Under the pieces are notes generated by a model, which saw only the letters and a list, made by a program, of their open reading frames with translations, was not told the origin of the DNA and did not search any database. A DNA stretch of 64,000 nt from Rhodospirillales bacterium. Its GTDB lineage: Bacteria > Pseudomonadota > Alphaproteobacteria > Rhodospirillales > Casp-alpha2. The position numbers and the translations under genes were made by a program. Shown here piece after piece: positions 13,375 to 21,353 of this stretch (position 1 is its first letter; the number at the start of each line of letters is the position of its first letter). The stretch is from contig JAEPQO010000003.1 of assembly GCA_017640505.1 (NCBI GenBank), forward strand, positions 186,001 through 250,000. Direction: 5' to 3'.

Positions 13375-13890
13375 ATGAAACCGACGTTCTGGCACCGCGT
13401 TGACAAATTCGCCCGTGACCTGACGCCGTTCGCGCTGACGTTCGTGCTGGTCGTCATCGGGGCTATCCCGTTTCATATCCCGGGTTTTGCGCAGGTCGCG
13501 CCGTTGCTGGCAATGATCGGTATCTATTTCTGGGCCGTTTATCGGCCGGACCTGATGCCGTCGGCGGCGGTGTTTTTGATCGGGATTCTGCATGATTTTC
13601 TATCCGGTCTTCCAGTCGGGATCAGTGCGCTGATCTTTCTGATGGTGCAGGGCGCGGCCTTGGCGCAACGGTCGTTCTTCTTCGGCAAATCGTTCGTGAT
13701 CGTCTGGATCGGCTTCGTGTTCGTCGCCGCGGGGGCACTGGTGTTCGAGTGGCTTGTGCTTTCCGTCGTGGTCGGCGAGGTGATCCAGGCACGAACCGCG
13801 CTCTATCAGTTCGGCCTCACGGTTGCCTTGTTCCCGGTGCTGGCGTGGATGTTTACCCGCTGGCAACAGGCGTTTTTGCAGGTCGATTAG
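13375..13890 (+). CDS. mreD: Rod shape-determining membrane protein MreD
   Basis: This 171-residue integral membrane protein has about five hydrophobic helices and the family-typical PDLMPSAAVFLIGILHDFLSGLPVGISAL segment, here described across residues 60-88. MreD is part of the elongasome with MreC, MreB, PBP2 and RodA. It follows mreC closely and mrdA starts 4 bp after its TAG, which implies coupled translation. Confidence 0.92.
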   Translation: MKPTFWHRVDKFARDLTPFALTFVLVVIGAIPFHIPGFAQVAPLLAMIGIYFWAVYRPDLMPSAAVFLIGILHDFLSGLPVGISALIFLMVQGAALAQRSFFFGKSFVIVWIGFVFVAAGALVFEWLVLSVVVGEVIQARTALYQFGLTVALFPVLAWMFTRWQQAFLQVD

Positions 13891-13893
13891 GAT

Positions 13894-15837
13894 ATGAACA
13901 GGGATCCGGACCGCCAGAAAATCTTCACGCGCCGCGCCGCCATGCTGGCCGGCGGTAAGGCGGTGCTGCTGACGGCGCTGGCCGGGCGGCTTTATTACCT
14001 GCAGGTCGTGGAAGCCGACCGCTACGCGACGCTCGCCGACGAGAACCGGATCAACCTCCGCCTTCTGGCGCCGCCGCGCGGACGTATCATCGACCGCTTC
14101 GGCCGGCCGCTTGCCGAGAACCAGCAGAACTACCGGCTGCAGCTCGTGCCCGAGGACGTCAAGGGCAGTGAGATTCAGGAAGTGCTGGACCACGTCCAGA
14201 AGATCGTCACGCTGACCGAGGGCGACAAGCGCCGCATCATCCGCGAGGTCCGGCGCAACCGCGCCTTCGTGCCGGTGACGCTGAAGGAAAACCTGAGCTG
14301 GTCCGAGGTCGCCCGGATCGAAATCAACGCTCCCGACCTGCCGGGGCTGATGATCGACGTCGGCCGCAGCCGCCGTTACCCGTTCGGCCCCGAGGCTGCG
14401 CACGTGCTGGGTTACGTCGCGTCCGTATCTGAGAACGACCTGGACGACGACCCGCTTCTCAAGCTGCCCGGGTTCCGGGTCGGCCGTGCCGGCATCGAAA
14501 AGGTGCACGATCTTGATCTGCGCGGCACCGGCGGCAGTTCGGAAGTGGAGGTCAACGCCTTTGGCCGCATGATCCGCGAACTCAGCCGCCGCGAGGGGCA
14601 GCCCGGCGCCGAGGTGATGCTGACCCTCGATATGGGGCTGCAGAAGTACATTGCCGAGCGCCTTGGTACGGAGAGCGCGTCGGTCGTCGTCATGGACGTG
14701 CGCAATGGTGATGTGCTGGCGATGGTGTCCAATCCCAGCTACGATTCAAACGATTTCAACCGCGGCCTCAGTACCGGCGAGTGGCAGGAACTCGTCAACA
14801 ACGAGCGTGCGCCGCTGATCAACAAGTCGATCGCCGGTGTCTATCCGCCGGGATCGACCTTCAAGATGATGGTGCTGCTGGCGGCGCTGGAGAAGGGCGT
14901 TATCTCGCCCGACCACAAGATCCACTGCTCCGGCGAGTATGAACTGGGCGATGCCAAGTTCCACTGCTGGAAGCGTCACGGCCATGGTTTCGTCGACGCC
15001 CTGGAGGCGGTCACCGAGAGCTGCGACGTCTATTTCTACGAGATCGCCAAGCGCACCGGCATCGACCGCATCGCCGCGACGGCGCGCAAGTTCGGGCTCG
15101 ATCTGCCGACCGGGATCGATCTGCCGGGCGAGCAGGGCGGGCTGATCCCCACGCGTGACTGGAAGCGCGCGACGCGGGACGAACCGTGGCACCAGGGTGA
15201 AACCGTGATTGCCGGGATCGGCCAGGGGTTCGTGCTGCTGACGCCCCTGCAGATGGCGTTGATGACGGCCCGCATCGCCAACGGCGGCCGTGCCGTGACG
15301 CCGCACCTGACCCGTGCCATCGGCGGCGTGCCCGCGGACCGCCGCGCGCCGGATGCCGCGCCGTCACTGAATATTCCGCCCGGGCACCTGGAACTCGTCA
15401 TGGAAGCGATGAACCGTGTCGTGAACCATCCGACCGGGACCGCGCGGCGTTCCAATACGGGGATCGAAGACTTTCCGATGGCCGGCAAGACCGGGACCGT
15501 GCAGGTGCGCCGGATCTCAAAGGCGGAACGCGAGCAGGGCGTGCGCAAGAACGAGGAACTGCCCTGGAAGTACCGCGACCATGCGCTGTTCGTCGGTTTC
15601 GCCCCGGTGGAAAACCCGCGCTATGCCGTTTCCGTCGTCGTCGAGCACGGTGGCGGCGGATCGACGACCGCGGCACCGATCGCCAAGGACGTGCTGGTCG
15701 AGGCCTATAACCGCGGGTCCGCGGGCCCCGGCGTTGCCATCGCCGGCGCACAGCCGCAACCGCGCAAGCAGGACGCGGCCACCGAGACCGCGGAAAAGCC
15801 CGCCGAACTGGCGACGCGCAGCGACGGAGGGACATGA
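13894..15837 (+). CDS. mrdA: Penicillin-binding protein 2 (elongation transpeptidase)
   Basis: PBP2 crosslinks peptidoglycan during side-wall growth. The 647-residue protein has an N-terminal membrane anchor (about 20-40), the pedestal domain with PPRGRIIDRFGRPLAEN, and the transpeptidase domain with SxxK at Ser321 (YPPGSTFKMM), SxN-type ESCDVYF and KTG in AGKTGTVQV. A low-complexity, Ala/Pro-rich tail of about 40 residues ends the protein. The stop overlaps the rodA start as ATGATG/ATGA, so the transpeptidase and its glycosyltransferase partner are translationally coupled. Confidence 0.96.
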   Translation: MNRDPDRQKIFTRRAAMLAGGKAVLLTALAGRLYYLQVVEADRYATLADENRINLRLLAPPRGRIIDRFGRPLAENQQNYRLQLVPEDVKGSEIQEVLDHVQKIVTLTEGDKRRIIREVRRNRAFVPVTLKENLSWSEVARIEINAPDLPGLMIDVGRSRRYPFGPEAAHVLGYVASVSENDLDDDPLLKLPGFRVGRAGIEKVHDLDLRGTGGSSEVEVNAFGRMIRELSRREGQPGAEVMLTLDMGLQKYIAERLGTESASVVVMDVRNGDVLAMVSNPSYDSNDFNRGLSTGEWQELVNNERAPLINKSIAGVYPPGSTFKMMVLLAALEKGVISPDHKIHCSGEYELGDAKFHCWKRHGHGFVDALEAVTESCDVYFYEIAKRTGIDRIAATARKFGLDLPTGIDLPGEQGGLIPTRDWKRATRDEPWHQGETVIAGIGQGFVLLTPLQMALMTARIANGGRAVTPHLTRAIGGVPADRRAPDAAPSLNIPPGHLELVMEAMNRVVNHPTGTARRSNTGIEDFPMAGKTGTVQVRRISKAEREQGVRKNEELPWKYRDHALFVGFAPVENPRYAVSVVVEHGGGGSTTAAPIAKDVLVEAYNRGSAGPGVAIAGAQPQPRKQDAATETAEKPAELATRSDGGT

Positions 15838-16982
15838 TGCGGTCCGGTCTTTCCTCCCCCGAACTGACGCTCGGCCGCAAGCTGATCTCGATCAACTGGT
15901 TTCTGATCCTGCTGATCGGGCTGGTCGCCGGTGTCGGCTTCGCGATGCTCTATTCCGCGGCCGACGGCAACATGCAGCCCTGGGCCGAGCGCCAGATGCT
16001 GCGCTTCGGCGTTGCCGTGGCGGTGATGATCGTCGTCGCGACCATCAACATCCGCATCTGGCTCCGCTACGCGTACGTTCTTTATTTCGTTGCCCTGGCG
16101 CTGCTGGTCGCCGTTGAGGTGGCGGGGTACGTCGGCATGGGCGCGCAACGCTGGCTGTCGCTGGGGTTCGTCAACATCCAGCCGTCGGAACTGATGAAGA
16201 TCTTCCTGGTGCTGGCGCTGGCACGTTACTTCAACGCCGGCGCCATCGAGGACATCGGATCGATCACGCGCCTGATTGTCCCGATCGCGCTGATCGCCGC
16301 GCCGACCGTGCTGATTTTGCGTCAGCCGGACCTCGGCACCGCGATCATGGTGGCGATGACCGGCGGCGCGGTGCTGTTCCTGGCCGGTGTCCGGCTGTGG
16401 AAATTCGCCGTCGTCGGCATCGGTGCGCTGGCGGCGGCGCCGATTGCGTGGCAGTTCCTGCACGAATACCAGAAAAAGCGCGTGCTCACGTTCCTCAATC
16501 CGGAAACCGATCCGCTCGGTGCCGGCTACCATATCATTCAGTCGAAGATCGCGCTCGGCTCCGGCGGCCTGATGGGCAAGGGCTTCATGCTCGGCCCGCA
16601 AAGCCACCTTCACTTCCTGCCCGAGATGCAGACCGACTTCATCTTCACCATGCTGGCCGAGGAGTTCGGGCTCGTCGGCGGCCTTGCGCTGATCGTGCTG
16701 TACGCGCTGATCGTGACGTACGGCATCGTCATCGCCATCAAGTCGCGTAACCAGTTCGGCCGACTGGTGGCCGGCGGGATCACGACCACCTTCTTCCTCT
16801 ATGTGTTCATCAATATCGCCATGGTGACCGGCCTGATCCCGGTGGTCGGCGTGCCGCTGCCGCTGGTCAGTTACGGCGGCACCGTGATGCTGACCCTGAT
16901 GATCGGCTTCGGCCTCGTGATCGGGGTCGGCGTGCACCGCGACGTGCCGGTCGGCCGCCGCGGCGAGGCGGAAGGGCTCTAG
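15834..16982 (+). CDS. rodA: SEDS peptidoglycan glycosyltransferase RodA
   Basis: RodA polymerises lipid II in the rod complex. The 382-residue protein has about ten membrane helices. SEDS landmarks are GAQRWLSLGFVNIQPSELMK, RQPDLGTAI (with the conserved Asp) and the C-terminal VPLPLVSYGGT. The start ATG at 15834 overlaps the mrdA stop by 4 bp. It ends the mre-mrd block, 131 bp before tRNA-Lys. Confidence 0.96.
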   Translation: MMRSGLSSPELTLGRKLISINWFLILLIGLVAGVGFAMLYSAADGNMQPWAERQMLRFGVAVAVMIVVATINIRIWLRYAYVLYFVALALLVAVEVAGYVGMGAQRWLSLGFVNIQPSELMKIFLVLALARYFNAGAIEDIGSITRLIVPIALIAAPTVLILRQPDLGTAIMVAMTGGAVLFLAGVRLWKFAVVGIGALAAAPIAWQFLHEYQKKRVLTFLNPETDPLGAGYHIIQSKIALGSGGLMGKGFMLGPQSHLHFLPEMQTDFIFTMLAEEFGLVGGLALIVLYALIVTYGIVIAIKSRNQFGRLVAGGITTTFFLYVFINIAMVTGLIPVVGVPLPLVSYGGTVMLTLMIGFGLVIGVGVHRDVPVGRRGEAEGL

Positions 16983-17033
16983 GGCGCCCGAACTCCCTGC
17001 CAGCGGGCGCCGGCCGGCAATCATCAAGTCATC

Positions 17034-17062
17034 TTGCGGGATCGGGCGGGGTTTGCTATATC
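17034..17062 (+). promoter_or_regulatory. Possible promoter of tRNA-Lys
   Basis: TTGCGG (17034-17039) and TATATC (17057-17062) are 17 bp apart and end 51 bp before the tRNA. The match to a sigma-70 promoter is fair, and the position is right for a tRNA gene behind a GC-rich spacer. Confidence 0.45.
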
Positions 17063-17113
17063 CGCCGCTCCCTTAGGCGGGCGGGCGCGTTCGATGACCC
17101 GGCCCGGCATTGG

Positions 17114-17189
<76 letters not shown>

Positions 17190-17198
17190 ATAAATTCA

Positions 17199-17267
17199 AA
17201 GGCTTAGAGATGATTTTGACAAATCCTCTAGGCCTTAATTTTTCCCGGGTAAGCATTAGGTAAGCAT
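17199..17267. repeat. Inverted and direct repeats next to attL
   Basis: AAGGCTTAGAG (17199-17209) and CTCTAGGCCTT (17226-17236) are inverted with one mismatch. Just beyond, GGTAAGCAT occurs twice in tandem at 17248-17256 and 17259-17267, an 11-bp period or one helical turn. Such sites beside a tRNA core are what integrase arm-binding or excisionase sites look like. No recombinase gene is present to pair with them. Confidence 0.5.
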
Positions 17268-17357
17268 CGAGCGATGGATGCCCAATGTATTTCGACGGAT
17301 GCGCCTATCCGAAAATGTGAGGGTTTTTTCGAAGCATATTCTCGTTAATATAGTGGA

Positions 17358-17810
17358 ATGAAACGCGACAAAATTGATGAGATTGATTTATCGGATTGGC
17401 CTCTCCCAGATGAGTATCTTATAGAGCTCGGACGAATTAGTGCGCTCTGGGTCGCCTTAGAAAGTCTGTTAGAAGCCTCCATTGGCAAATTGGCGGGATA
17501 CGAAGAGTCGGACTGGCGACCTTTTGCTCTTGTTCGGCACTCTAGCTTTCCTCAAAAGTTGGATATTTTCTGTACTCTTTGTGATGGCCTGAAAGGGGAA
17601 TTTCCGAACTTAATGAAGTGCGGGAAAGTTGCTGAGCAAATCCGTCGAACAAACACCTTTATACCGATTGCGATGGCATGCCGGTTTCAACCGTTTTCCG
17701 CTATGACAAAAGTGACAAAACTGACAAAAAGCAATTTCGTCCTTTTTGTCACTATTGTCAGAGGTGGCACGCACCTGATCTTCGTCCGCTGTATTGCGCC
17801 AAACTGCTGA
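17358..17810 (+). pseudogene. Unknown protein, 3' end apparently replaced by out-of-frame primase sequence
   Basis: The first 97 or so residues read as a genuine helical protein: LPDEYLIELGRISALWVALES, LLEASIGKLAGYEE, SFPQKLDIFCTLCDGLKGEF. The LWVALESLLEA and FPQKLDIF pattern recalls small helical-bundle proteins of unknown function carried on mobile elements. From about 17650 the frame enters DNA whose other frame encodes the primase (HLYTDCDGMPVSTVFRYD), so the last 50 residues are probably not native. A deletion around 17640-17660 that joined two genes explains this best. No function is assigned. Confidence 0.55.
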
Positions 17811-20185
17811 GTGACACCGATGGCCTTGTTGTGATCGTAGAGGGGGAGAAGTGTGCTGACGCCCTTAACGATCTCGGTATCCTTGCAACTACGGTATTCG
17901 GTAGTGCTGGTGGTGTCGGCAAGGCCGACTTTTCACCCTTAAGGGGCCGTGAAGTGATTATCTGGCCGGACAATGACGAGCCGGGTCGGAAGTTCGCGGA
18001 TCAAGTTGCCGTAAGCTTAAGGGAGGCTGGTGCAGCAACCGTGCGAATTGTCCCACGCGAAGCCTTAAGGCTTAAGCCGATGGCATGGGATGCCGCCGAT
18101 GCAATCAATGACGGGTGGGGGCGTGCTGACGTTCTGAAATTCATCAAAAACGCCGGACCCCTTAAGGCTTCGGAGGCCTTAAGGCCTCCGGGGCGCATCC
18201 GAAGCGTATGGAATGCTTTAAAGGGGGGTGATCCTTTAATGGATAGCGAAGCCATAAAGGATATCCCTTTAAAGGATACGGATGCCTTTAAAGAAAACGG
18301 TTCCTTTAAAGAACCGGCGAACGATTCCCTTAAGCTTAAGGAGCAGGGATGGGGAGAGCCGGATATGTCGGTCCTAAATCCTCGTCCGAAGCCGCCCGAA
18401 TTCCCGACGCAACTCTTCGGGCCGTTCTGGGCGAAGTGGATTTCAAGTCAGGCGGAGAGCAAATCCGCACCTGTTGACTACGTAGGTGCAACGCTGCTGG
18501 TGAGCGCGTCCACCGCCATCGGCAACGCACGGTGGGTTAGCCCGTGGGAGGGGTGGACAGAACCGTCGCATCTCTGGGCGGCGCTCGTCGGGAATCCATC
18601 CAGCGGTAAAAGTCCGGCAATGGACCCGGTGATGGATTTGATCCGCAAAATCGAGGCGGACGAGGCCGAAGGTCACGCCGACTCCTTAAGGCAATACGAG
18701 GCGGACGTGATTGCTGCAAATTATGTTCGCGATCAATGGGAGAAGGATGTGAAGACAGCGGCAAAAGAAGGCTACCCGCCGCCTTTAAAACCGGAAGCCG
18801 CGATGGAGCCTTTAAAGCCGCAACGGCCCCGGTTGCGCGTTTCCGATGCAACGCCAGAGTCGCTAATGTCGCTATTGTCACAACTTCCCAAGGGCGTGCT
18901 GATGACGCGTGATGAGCTTGCCGGCTGGATTGGGAGCTTTAACCGTTACGCCGGCGGCGAGGGCGGCGACCGCGCATTCTGGTTGGAAGCATGGGGGGCA
19001 CGTTCCTATACGGTTGATCGTGTAAAGAACGGAAAGGCGATCATAATCCCGCACCTATCCATTGGCGTTCTAGGCGGCATTCAGCCGGACAAGCTGGCGT
19101 CCGCACTCCTTAAGGGGGATGACGACGGTCTCAGGGCGCGCTTCATGTACTTCTGGCCCGATCCCGTGCCGTTGGAGAGGCCTAAGAACGTCCTGGGCAG
19201 CATGGAAGCCTTAAAGGCCTTCCGGGCGCTCCATGGACTCGAAATGGGGAATGATGAGCATGGCAACGCAAGGCCTGTCATCGTATCGCTCACGGAGGAA
19301 GCGGCAGACTTCTTTCAGGCATGGCGCGTTGCGAAAGCATCAACTGATATCTTCTATGGCTGCTTAGATGAGCGAGGCCGTACAGAAGCTATGGATTTCC
19401 TTCCTTCTCTTATTGTTCTCGGTTTTTTGGGCGTAGCGGGCTTTGCCTCACGGTCCTTCATAAAAGCGTGGATCGACTCAAGAGTACGAAGCGCGAGCCA
19501 GAAAGACCTTGAGCAGTTCCGGTCGGAGCTTGATGCTGAGAAAGCCAACCTCGCAGCGGTCCGCGATAGCGTCTTAAGCGGGCGAACGAGCAGGCAATCG
19601 ATCGTTGATCAGCGAAGGTTTGATGCGATCGATCAACTATGGTTGGCGGTCCGCGATATTGACCGTTACGCCGCTGTCCCGCGTTTTCTTGAGTCGGTAA
19701 ATTTGGAGGCTGTCTGCGAAAGCTTCGATGAAGAGCCGAAGATTCCCCAGCTTTTCGGGTTTATACTGAAAGCGACCCCAGGAGAATTCAAAGCTCCGAT
19801 CACCACGTTTCTAGATCACTATGTTCCAGAGAAAATCCTGAACCTTTACGGGCTTTACACAGGCATTGTCGGGACATCGGTCTCTATAGCCGTAGCGGCA
19901 AGCAATGGGTTGAATCCAGGCCGGTTCGTTCGCGGTGACACGATGAACGATGAAGTGAAAAAACACCTACCCCATTTCTCTGACTATGTTGACGAGTTTG
20001 GCGTGTATTCCTGGGTATATCTCGCACAGGTCGCCCGGGACGCCCTGGCGTTGGAGATTAGAAGCTTTGTGGAGGGGACGGAAGCCGACTATGGGGCGTT
20101 GGAGAAATCGGCATTGGAACACCAAACTGTTCCGCCGGTCGTGGCCGAGGCGCTCGATAAGCTTCCTGAAAAACTTAAACATTAA
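17678..20185 (+). CDS. Chimeric Toprim-DUF3987 primase/helicase joined to a membrane-anchored coiled-coil protein
   Basis: The frame has 835 codons. Residues 51-110 form a Toprim domain (VVIVEGEKCADAL with EGEK at 55-58; VIIWPDNDEPG with PDND at 97-100). Residues 235-560 match DUF3987-type helicase-like proteins of phages and integrative elements: Walker A GNPSSGKSP at 305-313, LMTRDELAGWIGSFNRY and LSIGVLGGIQPDKL...DDGLRARFMYFWP. After FFQAWRVAKAS the expected helicase end is missing. From M572 (ATG at 19391) the sequence changes to a membrane helix (FLPSLIVLGFLGVAGFA), a charged coiled coil (about 595-630) and a helical domain. This tail looks like a complete separate gene of 264 residues fused in frame by a deletion. 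The N-terminus is also cut: primase-like residues continue upstream of the ATG to a stop at 17633. Confidence 0.7.
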   Translation: MPVSTVFRYDKSDKTDKKQFRPFCHYCQRWHAPDLRPLYCAKLLSDTDGLVVIVEGEKCADALNDLGILATTVFGSAGGVGKADFSPLRGREVIIWPDNDEPGRKFADQVAVSLREAGAATVRIVPREALRLKPMAWDAADAINDGWGRADVLKFIKNAGPLKASEALRPPGRIRSVWNALKGGDPLMDSEAIKDIPLKDTDAFKENGSFKEPANDSLKLKEQGWGEPDMSVLNPRPKPPEFPTQLFGPFWAKWISSQAESKSAPVDYVGATLLVSASTAIGNARWVSPWEGWTEPSHLWAALVGNPSSGKSPAMDPVMDLIRKIEADEAEGHADSLRQYEADVIAANYVRDQWEKDVKTAAKEGYPPPLKPEAAMEPLKPQRPRLRVSDATPESLMSLLSQLPKGVLMTRDELAGWIGSFNRYAGGEGGDRAFWLEAWGARSYTVDRVKNGKAIIIPHLSIGVLGGIQPDKLASALLKGDDDGLRARFMYFWPDPVPLERPKNVLGSMEALKAFRALHGLEMGNDEHGNARPVIVSLTEEAADFFQAWRVAKASTDIFYGCLDERGRTEAMDFLPSLIVLGFLGVAGFASRSFIKAWIDSRVRSASQKDLEQFRSELDAEKANLAAVRDSVLSGRTSRQSIVDQRRFDAIDQLWLAVRDIDRYAAVPRFLESVNLEAVCESFDEEPKIPQLFGFILKATPGEFKAPITTFLDHYVPEKILNLYGLYTGIVGTSVSIAVAASNGLNPGRFVRGDTMNDEVKKHLPHFSDYVDEFGVYSWVYLAQVARDALALEIRSFVEGTEADYGALEKSALEHQTVPPVVAEALDKLPEKLKH
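17936..18341. repeat. Array of TTAA-centred palindromes within the primase gene
   Basis: Thirteen TTAA tetramers lie in 406 bp, nearly all inside CCTTAAGG, CTTAAG or CTTTAAAG. They include CCCTTAAGGG (17936), CCTTAAGG (18063, 18160), a perfect 20-bp palindrome CGGAGGCCTTAAGGCCTCCG (18171-18190), CTTTAAAG (18216, 18286, 18304), CCTTTAAAGG (18266) and CCTTAAGCTTAAGG (18328-18341). Several centres are 17-19 bp apart. They occur in all three codon phases, so the signal is in the DNA and not in a protein repeat. Scattered copies continue (18684, 18810, 19108). An origin or iteron-like protein-binding array is possible but not shown. Confidence 0.6.
19391..20185 (+). other. Membrane-anchored coiled-coil module (possible separate 264-aa gene)
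   Basis: Starting at the in-frame ATG 19391, the product would be a 264-residue protein with one N-terminal membrane helix, a coiled coil (RSELDAEKANLAAVRDSVLSG), then RRFDAIDQLWLAVRDIDRY and a helical C-terminal domain with a second weakly hydrophobic stretch (LYGLYTGIVGTSVSIAVAA). This architecture (short TM, coiled coil ending in a VLSGRTSRQ-like turn, helical domain) is one I associate with uncharacterised accessory-region proteins, but I cannot name a function. Whether it is translated on its own or only as the tail of the primase chimera is unknown; no strong ribosome-binding site precedes 19391. Confidence 0.5.
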
Positions 20186-20302
20186 ATCGAAGCGAGTTAG
20201 AGAATCGGCATTCTAAAAGGCGTCAGACTCTACCCTGAAATCGCCCGGTTTCTACTGGGAACCCGTTGGACAAGGCATTGATTTAATTGAGCTTTAATCG
20301 CG

Positions 20303-20347
20303 CTCTTAATCAGCGGGTCCAAGGTTCGAGTCCTTGTGCGCCCACCA
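20303..20347. repeat. Right attachment repeat (attR core)
   Basis: This copy of the tRNA-Lys 3' end is identical over 45 bp to 17145-17189. It lacks the 5' half of the tRNA and is therefore not a gene. It lies 22 bp from the end of the denD-like gene on the other strand, which marks the old chromosomal junction. Confidence 0.9.
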
Positions 20348-20369
20348 CTCCGAAAAAATCTCACGTCGC

Positions 20370-20516
20370 TTACGCGAGGCCGTTTTCCGCCAGATAAAGA
20401 TCGATGATCTGATCGAAGGTTTGTTCGGCGGCGAAGCCGAGTGCCGTCGCGCGCTCAGAGACGAAGTGCCGCGGCCAGCTCTCGACCACCCGCTGCATCG
20501 CCGGGTCTTCCTGCTA
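20370..20516 (-). other. In-frame continuation of the denD-like gene beyond its TAG
   Basis: After the TAG the frame reads QEDPAMQRVVESWPRHF, SERATALGFAAEQTFDQII and DLYLAENGLA, then TAA at 20370-20372. The DPA..RVVESWP and A..LGF..EQTFDQII..Y motifs are those expected at the end of this SDR family. Full length would be 327 residues, right for the family. A single changed base at codon 280 (for example from GAG, TGG or CAG) would explain the interruption. Confidence 0.65.
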
Positions 20517-21353
20517 GGTCACGTGGCCGAGGGAGAGCGCGCCGGCCTTCCGCCCGACGGCGGCCTCGATATCGCCGAACGTCACGGATAGCGACGGCAG
20601 GTTCATGAACCGCTGGCCGCCGAGGCCGGCCGCGTCCAGGTCGTGCAGGTCGAGCAGTGAGCGGGCGACGGTATCGCCCGACGCCACCGGGATGACGGTG
20701 TCCCTGTTGAACGGACAGACGATGTCCCGGCCGTGCAGCGGGTCACGGGCGACCGCCGCGACCCGGTCGGAAATCGCCGGGCTGGGGGCGCCGGCGCGCA
20801 GCAGGACGATCGGCAGCCTGAGGCCGCGCCCGTCGATAAAGCCATGCCGGGAATAGTCATTGATCAGCAATTCGATGATCGATTTGTGCGTACCGTAAGA
20901 TGTCTGCGGCGTCTGCGGAACGTGATCGCCGACCGTGTCGGGCAAGGTGCCGCCGAACACCGCCAGCGAACTCGGAAAGATAAATGTCGCCGGCCGCGCC
21001 TGCCGGCGGCACAGGTCCAAGAGCGCCATCGTGCCGCCGAGGTTGATCGCCATGCCCTGTTCGAAATGCGCTTCGCTTTCCAGCGCCAGCGCGGCGGCCA
21101 TGTGAAACACGCTGTCGACGGGCCGGTCGAACAGTTTGCCGGTGTGCGACGGCTCGCTGATATCGCCCGGCACGTGTGCGACCGGGATGCTGCTGGCATC
21201 CCATGAATGGTCGACCCGGTCGGTGGTCACGATCTGCGCGATCGCGTGCTCTCGTCCGTCCGCACCCCGCAGGCTGCCGCGGTCGAGCAGTTTTTCCACC
21301 ACCTTTTTGCCCAAGAACCCGGCGGCGCCGGTCACCAGTACGCGTATGATCAT
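20514..21353 (-). CDS. NAD-dependent epimerase/dehydratase family protein, DenD-like, ending at an in-frame TAG
   Basis: The 279-residue frame is an extended SDR protein: VLVTGAAGFLGKKV (GxxGxxG nucleotide motif), a Ser in IFPSSLAVFGG and the YGTHK catalytic pair (TSYGTHKSIIELL). The FIFPSSLAVFGGTLP...YGTHKSIIELLINDYSRHGFIDGRGLRLP pattern is typical of D-erythronate dehydrogenase DenD and relatives, which oxidise a sugar acid at C2. Family members run to about 320-330 residues. Here the frame hits TAG at 20514-20516, but continues in frame for 47 codons with family-like sequence. The truncated protein lacks the C-terminal substrate-binding part and is probably inactive unless the TAG is read through or is an error. 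Confidence 0.75.
   Translation of the reverse strand: MIIRVLVTGAAGFLGKKVVEKLLDRGSLRGADGREHAIAQIVTTDRVDHSWDASSIPVAHVPGDISEPSHTGKLFDRPVDSVFHMAAALALESEAHFEQGMAINLGGTMALLDLCRRQARPATFIFPSSLAVFGGTLPDTVGDHVPQTPQTSYGTHKSIIELLINDYSRHGFIDGRGLRLPIVLLRAGAPSPAISDRVAAVARDPLHGRDIVCPFNRDTVIPVASGDTVARSLLDLHDLDAAGLGGQRFMNLPSLSVTFGDIEAAVGRKAGALSLGHVT

Noticed and set aside
17936-18341. CRISPR array
   Set aside because: The palindromes are short, irregularly spaced and lie inside an open reading frame; there are no constant repeats with unique spacers.
20303-20347. Second tRNA-Lys gene
   Set aside because: Only the 3' 45 bases are present; the acceptor 5' strand and D arm are missing, so it is an attachment repeat.
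20348-20516. Disruption of the denD-like gene by insertion of the element
   Set aside because: The gene's own TAA lies 22 bp beyond attR, so the element did not cut it. The damage is the internal TAG.
20334-20591. Small plus-strand frame beginning in attR
   Set aside because: It runs antisense to the denD-like gene end, including the part after the TAG, and has no features of its own.
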